64,000 nucleotides of DNA from Thermothielavioides terrestris NRRL 8126 (lineage: Eukaryota > Ascomycota > Sordariomycetes > Sordariales > Chaetomiaceae), in contig NC_016461.1 of NCBI RefSeq assembly GCF_000226115.1, positions 3,286,001 to 3,350,000 on the forward strand, read 5' to 3'. The position numbers and the translations under genes are program-made. Each line of letters starts with the position of its first letter. Positions within the stretch are counted from its first letter, which is position 1. The notes under the pieces were generated by a model. That model saw nothing but the letters and a program-made list of their open reading frames with translations. It had not been told where the DNA came from and searched no databases. Shown in pieces: positions 58,220-64,000 of the stretch.

Positions 58220-60238
58220 ATGCGACCGAGAAGACACGCGCCCCCGGCGGCGCTCCTCGCATCGCTGCTGGCCGCGCCGCAGCTCGCATCCGCCTTCTAC
58301 CTCCCTGGCGTTGCGCCCACATCATACAAGCAAAATGAGCTGGTACCACTCTACGTCAACACGATCCGGCCGGTCGCGGGTTCAGACGCCATGCTGCACT
58401 CGGTGGTCTCGTACGACTACTACCACCCCTTCTTCCAGTTCTGCCGGCCCGAGAACGGCGTCGAGGATGTTGGTGCCAGCTTGGGCAGCATACTGTTCGG
58501 CGACAGGATAAAGACCTCGCCGTTCGAGCTGAAGATGGGGGTAAACGAAACTTGCAAGACGTTGTGCGAGACGACGTACCAGAAGACGGCCGCCATGTTC
58601 GTGAACGAGAAGATCAGGGCCGGCATCAGCCTCAACTGGCTGGTGGACGGGCTTCCGGCCGGGCAGAAGATCGAGGACGAGCTGACCGAGACTGAATTCT
58701 ACAACCCCGGATTTCTCCTCGGCCAAGAGACGGCGGACGGCAGCCAGGTCCAGTTCAACAACCACTACGACATCCTGATCGAATACCACCAGGTGGCCGG
58801 GAGCAGCGATCAGTACCGCGTGGTGGGCGTGATCGTCCAGCCCGAATCAAGGGCGTACACCGGTCCCGTTGGCGCGGACACGTGCAACCAGGCGCTGGAT
58901 CCCGTCATTTTGAACGAGTCGGGCGATACCAAGGTCCAGTTCACCTACAGCGTCTACTGGATCCCGTCCCAGACCGCCTGGGCCACGCGCTGGGACAAGT
59001 ACCTGCACGTGTTCGACCCCAAGATCCACTGGTTCTCGCTCGTCAACTCGGCCATCATTGTCGTCTTCCTGGTCCTGACCGTCATGTCCGTGCTCGTCCG
59101 CGCCCTGAAGAAGGATATCGCTCGGTATAACAGGCTCGACCAGATCAACCTCGAGGACCTCTCCGGCACCTCGGCGTTGGAAGACGGCGTGCAGGAGGAT
59201 TCGGGTTGGAAGCTGGTGCACGGCGACGTCTTCCGCACGCCCTCCCACCCGCTCCTGCTCTCCGTCCTCCTCGGCAACGGCGCCCAGCTCTTCGTCATGA
59301 CCGGCCTCACCATCGTCTTCGCGCTCCTCGGCTTCCTCTCGCCCTCGAACCGCGGTGCCCTTGGCACCATCATGGTGCTCCTCTACACCGTCCTCGGCTT
59401 CGTCGGCGGCTACACGTCGGCGCGCATGTACAAGTCACTGCAGGGCGAGAAGTGGAAGTCGTGCATCATCATGACCCCGCTCCTCGTGCCCGGCATCGTC
59501 TTCGCCACCTTCTTCCTGCTGGACCTCTTCCTCTGGGCCAAGCAGTCCTCGGGCGCCGTGCCCTTCACCACGATGCTCGTGATCGTGCTCATCTGGTTCG
59601 TCATCAGCGTGCCGCTCTCGTGCGCCGGCTCGTGGATCGGCTTCCGCGCGCCGGCGCTGGAGCCGCCCGTGCGCACGAACCAGATCCCGCGCCAGATCCC
59701 GCCGGTCACGACCTACCTCAAGCCGGTGCCGAGCATGCTGCTCGTCGGCCTGCTGCCCTTCGGCGCCATCTTCGTCGAGCTCTACTTCATCATGAGCTCC
59801 ATCTGGTTCAGCAAGATCTACTACATGTTCGGCTTCCTCTTCCTCTGCTACGGCCTCATGATCATGACCTGCGCCGCCGTCACCGTCCTGCTCGTCTACT
59901 TCCTGCTGTGCGCCGAGAACTACAACTGGCAGTGGCGCTCCTTCCTCGCCGCCGGCACCACCGCCGCCTACATCTTCCTCAACGCCATCATCTACTGGGC
60001 CAGCAAGCTGTCGCTCGGCGGCTTCGCCGGCAGCGTGCTGTACATCGGGTACAGCTTGCTCATCTCGTTTTTGTTCTTCATCTTGACCGGTAAGCTTTCC
60101 CCTTTTCTCGACGTGTTTCTTTTTTTCTTCCTTCTCCTCAAGGGGCATGCTGACACTCTTACCCCCGCAGGGTCGATCGGCTTCTTCTCCAGCTGGCTGT
60201 TCGTCCGCAAGATTTACTCGTCCATCAAGATTGACTAG
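58220..60238 (+). CDS. Transmembrane 9 superfamily (EMP70/nonaspanin) protein
   Basis: Exons 58220-60089 and 60171-60238; intron 60090-60170 (GTAAGC..CCGCAG, 81 bp). Spliced product 645 residues. Cleavable signal peptide (residues 1-25, ending LASA before FYLPGVAP). Large lumenal domain with the family's YKQNELVPLYVNTI segment and FELKMGVN. Nine membrane segments from ~residue 275 onward. The C-terminus is GSIGFFSSWLFVRKIYSSIKID; the KID tail matches the KxD/E Golgi-retention, COPI-binding signal of the family. TM9 proteins sort membrane proteins with Gly-rich transmembrane segments in the Golgi/endosome and are linked to adhesion and copper handling in yeast. The intron is a multiple of three and has no in-frame stop, so an unspliced mRNA would encode 27 extra residues just before the last helix end. 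Confidence 0.93.
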   Translation: MRPRRHAPPAALLASLLAAPQLASAFYLPGVAPTSYKQNELVPLYVNTIRPVAGSDAMLHSVVSYDYYHPFFQFCRPENGVEDVGASLGSILFGDRIKTSPFELKMGVNETCKTLCETTYQKTAAMFVNEKIRAGISLNWLVDGLPAGQKIEDELTETEFYNPGFLLGQETADGSQVQFNNHYDILIEYHQVAGSSDQYRVVGVIVQPESRAYTGPVGADTCNQALDPVILNESGDTKVQFTYSVYWIPSQTAWATRWDKYLHVFDPKIHWFSLVNSAIIVVFLVLTVMSVLVRALKKDIARYNRLDQINLEDLSGTSALEDGVQEDSGWKLVHGDVFRTPSHPLLLSVLLGNGAQLFVMTGLTIVFALLGFLSPSNRGALGTIMVLLYTVLGFVGGYTSARMYKSLQGEKWKSCIIMTPLLVPGIVFATFFLLDLFLWAKQSSGAVPFTTMLVIVLIWFVISVPLSCAGSWIGFRAPALEPPVRTNQIPRQIPPVTTYLKPVPSMLLVGLLPFGAIFVELYFIMSSIWFSKIYYMFGFLFLCYGLMIMTCAAVTVLLVYFLLCAENYNWQWRSFLAAGTTAAYIFLNAIIYWASKLSLGGFAGSVLYIGYSLLISFLFFILTGKLSPFLDVFLFFFLLLKGHADTLTPAGSIGFFSSWLFVRKIYSSIKID

Positions 60239-60749
60239 ACGGAGTTGATGGGGGTGGCAGAGCGAAAGGGAAGAAAGTGGAGCAATGGGGGTGTTTCGAC
60301 AGCTATTCAGGGGACTGTTTTACGATCTATCGGTTTTTAGATAAAATCCATGTATCAACACATCAACATGCAGCGGAGTCGAGGGATGCCTTGTATCATG
60401 AAAGTTTAGCGTCTTAGCTTCGTGAATGAAGCGCTTCGTGTTAAACTCTGCGATTGCCACGCCAGGCTCCAGTGCGATAATGCCACACTTCGGGGACCCA
60501 AATGGGGAGCCAGGTTCGACCGTTCACTCCATTAGTGACTAATCATTATGCATTTTCATGCTGGCCGAACGATCAGGACTCAAGGATTCTTACTTGCCCT
60601 TGTTGTCTACCAAAGCGATCTAGATGCCTCTATCCTGATATCCCTGAGCGCTGATTCCCCGAAGCACTGGGCAGGATGCATCGCCCTCCACTATCCCAAC
60701 TACCTCCGGCGGGCATTGTCCCAATCCATCGATACAGTCAACAATTCCA
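60239..60749. other. Intergenic, TM9 3' region
   Basis: Normal-composition DNA with the 3' end of the TM9 transcript and the end of the open region described next. No gene recognised. Confidence 0.5.
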
Positions 60750-61709
60750 TCAGTCGGCCAGCCGATGGCGTTGACTGCGATCAAGCTCTCGCCCGGCCAT
60801 ACCCTCCCCAAGTGCACTGCCTTCCACCGCATTCTCCCTAGCGGTTGGTCGGCGGTCCTGTTGGGAGTCGTCCTCGTCCGTGTCCGGCGGCACAAGAAGG
60901 TCCACGCTTGATACCGAATCGTCCCCAGGGGTATCCCCGTCGTGGAGAGGTGCAGGTGCCCGGCCGGAATCGTCGTGGTGCGATGGCGGAGACCTTGAGG
61001 GTGTTTTGCCGTCACAGTGAACGGCGCAGTACCTGTCGGGGCTGGATACCACTTCGAGCTTCTCCACGCGAGACGGTGAAGGACGTGTTGCCTCGTCACC
61101 TTCGCGATCATGGTGCGCCATGCTGTAAGGCCCAGAATCGAATTCCGGGTTGGAACTGCCCTTGGCAAGCAACGGCAGGTCGCCAGTTAACGGCGTCTCG
61201 CTCTCAAGGGCATCATCGCGGGGGCTTTGGGCAGTGGAGTCATCGGGAGCGGGCTGAAATCCGTGCTCGGATCGCTCGAAGTCCAGCAACGGCAGACTTG
61301 ACGCCAACTCGAGACCGACTTTATCGCTGCCACACTCCGGTGGAGTAGGCATAGACTCGGGCTGCGGTGCAGCGTCGACACTTTGAGGGAGTCCAACGGT
61401 TAACTCAGAGCAGCCTGGGTGGTCATTGTGGCCGTTCACTGGCAGGGCAGGTTCCAGATCAGGTTCGGGTGCCTGCTGCGGGTGACATTTTTGCTGCTGC
61501 TGACGAGCAACTCCTGGGTCGGCACGGGCTTCATCGTCGCTGTCGTACTTCCCTCGCAGAACAAGTTCATGTCCATGCTCGAGCTTGTTCCCGCGAAGGC
61601 GCGCAATAGTTGGCGCGCAGTCGTCGTCGGCTTCGTTCCCTTCTCCCTCCCCGTGACCGTCCGAACCCGGCAGCGAGGTATCCTCGTCCCTGACCGTAGA
61701 ACGCGACGC
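60750..61709 (-). other. 320-codon open frame directly after and in frame with the MED4 stop
   Basis: The minus-strand frame of MED4 continues past its TAG (61710-61712) without another stop until TGA at 60750-60752. The conceptual product is acidic and disordered (Asp/Glu/Ser/Pro-rich, a QQQQ run, several DED and DDD clusters). Its first internal ATG is at ~61350 (MPTPPECGSDKVG), which would give a separate 200-residue protein. It may be a long 3' UTR, an independent small gene starting at that ATG, or a readthrough extension of MED4. The opposite strand is also open in parts, so chance in GC-rich DNA is not excluded. Confidence 0.4.
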
Positions 61710-62738
61710 CTAATCGTCCTCGTCGTCATCATCGTCATCCGCACCCAGGAAGGTAAACTGTTTCGGCTTGTTCACCCGCCCAACCGCGACGCTATCCCGG
61801 CGCTCGAGGCCGCCGCCGCCAGCAGCAGCCTCCATCTGGCGCGCCCTCTCGCGCTCGCGCGCCATCCGCTCGCGCTCCTCGCGCATGCGGCGCTCGGCCT
61901 CTTCGCGCTCCCGCCGCGCCTGCTCCTCGGCTTCCTTCTTGGCCTGTTCTTCGGCCTTGCGCTTACGCTCCTCTTCCTCCGGGTCGTAGCCGCGCGGGTC
62001 GATCCCCCGGTCGACGAGCGCCTGGACCGCGGCCAGGCCGCCCGAGCGGATCTGCTCTTGGGTAGGCCACGGCTGGAAGGTAGCGCCGTGCAGCGGGTTG
62101 ACGGCTGGCTTGAGGAAGTCGGGGATCCTGAACTCTGTGGTGGGTTTCTTGGTTTGGAAGGGGGATGTTATTTGGCTCGTTTGTTGTGTGGTGTTCGGGG
62201 TCGATGCGCTCATCGGGCCGGGCGTGCTGGCTGCGGCAGTGGCAAAGCTCTGGTTGAAGCTCGCGTTGGGGGTTGGCCCCGTCTGACTCGGGGTCTGTAG
62301 TTGGGATGTGTCTTCGGGTTTCGAGGGTTGGGTCGAGCTCGGGGCGACATTGTTGGCCACGCCGGGAAGGGGCAGGGTGTTGCGGCTGATGAGCCGGGCG
62401 TAAGTGAGGAGCTCGTCAGTTGTGTATGAATACTTTGAGCCTGGCGGGGGCTGGCTCGTCGTCGGGATCGAAGTAAGCTCCTTCCGTATGCTCCAGAGGG
62501 CGTTGATCACGTCCTTGATCTTGGCGTCATTTTGCGAAACTTCTTCGCGCAGCTTGAGAATACGCGCATAGTTATTCTGGTGGACCTCAAAGAGCTTCAG
62601 GCCGCGGTCAAGATCGTCCTGGGCAGCGGCCAGTTCTTCAGCGAGCTGCACCGACGGGTTGTTGTTCGCGATCGAGTCGACTACGGCGGCGACGGCCTTC
62701 TCGACCCGCTCTATACGGCGGGCGAGGTCGTCCTCCAT
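61710..62738 (-). CDS. MED4: Mediator complex subunit 4
   Basis: 342 residues from the MEDDLARRIERVEKAV methionine. The frame is open a little further upstream to a possible acceptor (CTCTGTAG at ~62821), so an extra 5' exon cannot be excluded. The N-terminal helical region (1-105) has the MED4 pattern: VEKAVAAVVDSI..NPS.QLAEELAAAQDDLDRGLKLFEVHQNNYARILKLREEV, then DVINALWSIRKEL. Next is the conserved YTTDELLTYARLISRNTLPLPG (~112-135). Then a Ser/Thr/Pro linker, the segment FRIPDFLKPAVNPLHGATFQPWPTQEQIRSGGLAAVQALVDRGIDP (~215-260), a long E/R/A coiled coil (~262-312), and the end KPKQFTFLGAD followed by an Asp-rich tail. MED4 is a middle-module hinge subunit of the nuclear RNA polymerase II Mediator. 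Divergent from QCR10. Confidence 0.88.
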   Translation of the reverse strand: MEDDLARRIERVEKAVAAVVDSIANNNPSVQLAEELAAAQDDLDRGLKLFEVHQNNYARILKLREEVSQNDAKIKDVINALWSIRKELTSIPTTSQPPPGSKYSYTTDELLTYARLISRNTLPLPGVANNVAPSSTQPSKPEDTSQLQTPSQTGPTPNASFNQSFATAAASTPGPMSASTPNTTQQTSQITSPFQTKKPTTEFRIPDFLKPAVNPLHGATFQPWPTQEQIRSGGLAAVQALVDRGIDPRGYDPEEEERKRKAEEQAKKEAEEQARREREEAERRMREERERMARERERARQMEAAAGGGGLERRDSVAVGRVNKPKQFTFLGADDDDDDEDD

Positions 62739-63159
62739 GGCGGGCGTGTAGGAGGCAACCGGCAAATATTTGGTGATGGCACCATCGGTTGCTGCCGTTT
62801 GCAGAGTGTTGGCGAGCGCCTACAGAGAAACTCAAAAAAAGGCGAAGTTCAAATGTGACTTTGCGGGACGCGAGTGCGGAAGCAGTTGCATTCACAGCCC
62901 GTCATGGGCTAGCGGAATATTCATACAGTGTACGGAGGTACTTCTGATCCTCCTGTCCCGCCACATGTGATGTTCAGACGAAACCGATGTTTTCTGGGTG
63001 GCCAGACTGAATCATGAATTTTTGCCTCAGGCATTCCATGCCTCCGGCTTTGTCCGGCACCAAAACCCGCGCGAAACACCAAGCTCCAACCTGCCGCCAG
63101 TCAAGATTGTTTTGCAGCCATTGAAGCAGCCTCTCGCTCATTCACGGTCGAGCGTCAAA
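62739..63159. promoter_or_regulatory. Divergent promoter region, MED4 / QCR10
   Basis: 421 bp between two divergent start codons. It may include a 5' non-coding or short coding exon of MED4 (a plausible 3' splice site lies at ~62820 on the minus strand). No factor sites claimed. Confidence 0.45.
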
Positions 63160-63966
63160 ATGCCGTTCGCCGTAAGTCACCGGGGATTCCCTTATTTCTG
63201 TTTCTCACACACTTCTGCGCCTTCCATGTCTGCAAGTCCAAGTGCGCACTTGCCAACGGCGAGCTGACTGATGTGATCCCCAGACTCCCTCTCTCAGGGC
63301 GCCCGACTACCCCCAGTACAAGAGCCCCTACGGCCCGAAGTAAGCGCTCGCTCCGATCGCTCAACGGCCCCTCGAGTCTGCAAACACACCGACGTCTCTG
63401 CGCTAGCCGTCGTGCAGGAGGGAGCCCATGCAGATGCCGCTGACACGGTCCCAGGTACTTCTACCAGCCCCACGTCGCCGGTATCACGACGAAGACTTTT
63501 GTGACCACGTAAGCGGGTTCCTTTTCTTGCTCTCGTCATCGGCAGCAGCGCGGTTTGCACGAGGTGCCTCTAAGTTCTTCATGCAACCGGACTTGAGGGC
63601 AAAGAGGCGTGGGGAAGAGCACAAGACAGGGGGGAAATCAGACTCCGATTACAAAAGCGAATATGTGGCGGACAGTCTCGGGCATGGCTAATTCGGTCTC
63701 AGCGGTTTTAAGGCGGGCCTGTTCGGCGGTGTCGGGCTCTTCGCTCTCATCTTCTTCGGCTCGGGGATCCCCAGAATACAGAAGGACATCCTCCAGGTAT
63801 GTTGGTTGTGCGATTGCCGCCGCGAGGCTGATCTGCTGACGCCCTTGCAGAAGATTCCCTTCGTTGGCCACCACTTCGTCCGCGAGATCCCAGCTTCGGA
63901 CAACGTACGCGCTCCCACCCCCCCAGCTCTTAGGTCACTTGCTAACTTCGCCCCTAGCCGTTCTAA
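63160..63966 (+). CDS. QCR10: Cytochrome bc1 complex subunit 10 (six exons)
   Basis: Exons: 63160-63171, 63284-63339, 63455-63508, 63703-63796, 63851-63904, 63958-63966. All introns are GT..AG, and the total of 279 nt encodes 92 residues. The assembled protein starts MPFATPSLRAPDYPQ, continues with YKSPYGPKYFYQPHVAGITTKT, then a single membrane helix (GLFGGVGLFALIFFGSGIPR) and IQKDILQKIPF..HHFVREIPASDNPF. This matches the small Qcr10 family in length, the N-terminal YKSPYGPKY motif and the DNPF end. Qcr10 is a one-helix subunit of complex III in the inner mitochondrial membrane, near the Rieske protein. The first exon codes four residues and the last only Pro-Phe-stop, so the gene is invisible to simple frame scans. 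Confidence 0.9.
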
Positions 63967-64000
63967 ATGGCTTTAATCGAGCAGACCTGAGGCGTGGTTA
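63967..64000. other. 3' flank of QCR10 at window end
   Basis: 34 bp after the TAA; nothing identifiable. Confidence 0.5.

Noticed and set aside
61419..62300. 293-codon plus-strand frame opposite MED4
   Set aside because: Low-complexity Leu/Ala/Arg shadow of the MED4 coiled coil.
1..64000. tRNA, rRNA, CRISPR or bacterial-type operon signals
   Set aside because: None recognised; the window is eukaryotic, with spliced genes and retroelements.

Overview
The window reads as nuclear DNA of a filamentous ascomycete, probably a sordariomycete. The evidence is short GT..AG introns, GC-rich coding sequence, fungal families (Zn2Cys6 regulator, opsin-related protein, Lcp5, MED4, QCR10), and two long AT-rich blocks with the marks of repeat-induced point mutation (RIP): CpA/TpG loss, TpA excess, and TAG stops where Gln or Trp codons once stood. 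This assignment is an inference; no species can be named from the sequence alone.

Layout. 1-1789: a small protein-kinase-like gene on the minus strand and its upstream region. 1790-32351: a 30.5-kb block that behaves as one insertion. An outer LTR retrotransposon has LTRs at both ends and the 5-bp duplication ATTGC outside them, and its interior is filled with nested elements. These include two Ty3/gypsy chromoviruses in minus orientation (A1 3745-11294, complete with TSD TATAG; A2 18380-~27180, without its 5' LTR) and one in plus orientation (B, 13848-18379 plus ~27235-30299, split by A2). They also include a short two-LTR element inside A2 (21189-22789, TSD CTAGG) and solo LTRs inside B (15813-16376, TSD CCTAG; 28557-29267, TSD GTTTC). 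32357-36265: GC-normal DNA holding broken gene pieces, among them a Zn2Cys6 regulator and a secreted-glucanase-like fragment. 36266-46913: a pogo/Fot1-type DNA transposon with long inverted repeats and TA flanks, split by a fourth complete chromovirus (A4, 37361-44928, TSD AACGC). 47000-52569: a second DNA transposon with ~168-bp inverted repeats, an IS630/mariner-type transposase relic and extra reading frames. 52570-64000: ordinary gene-dense euchromatin with an opsin-related gene carrying an in-frame stop, a flavin monooxygenase, Lcp5/neuroguidin, a TM9/EMP70 protein, MED4 and the six-exon QCR10 gene.

The most interesting system is the chromovirus family. Its gag-pol (with C-terminal chromodomain), LTR promoter, self-complementary primer-binding site and polypurine tract all point one way. 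Between pol and the 3' LTR lies a second reading frame of about 390-400 codons on the opposite strand. It is recognisable in all four copies despite RIP. In A4 this antisense cassette has diverged or been exchanged to protein-level similarity only, while the flanking backbone remains highly similar at the DNA level.

The right-hand genes are housekeeping functions (ribosome biogenesis, secretory membrane sorting, Mediator, respiratory complex III) in independent transcription units. Lcp5/TM9 and MED4/QCR10 are divergent pairs sharing short intergenic promoters; the monooxygenase and Lcp5 genes converge.
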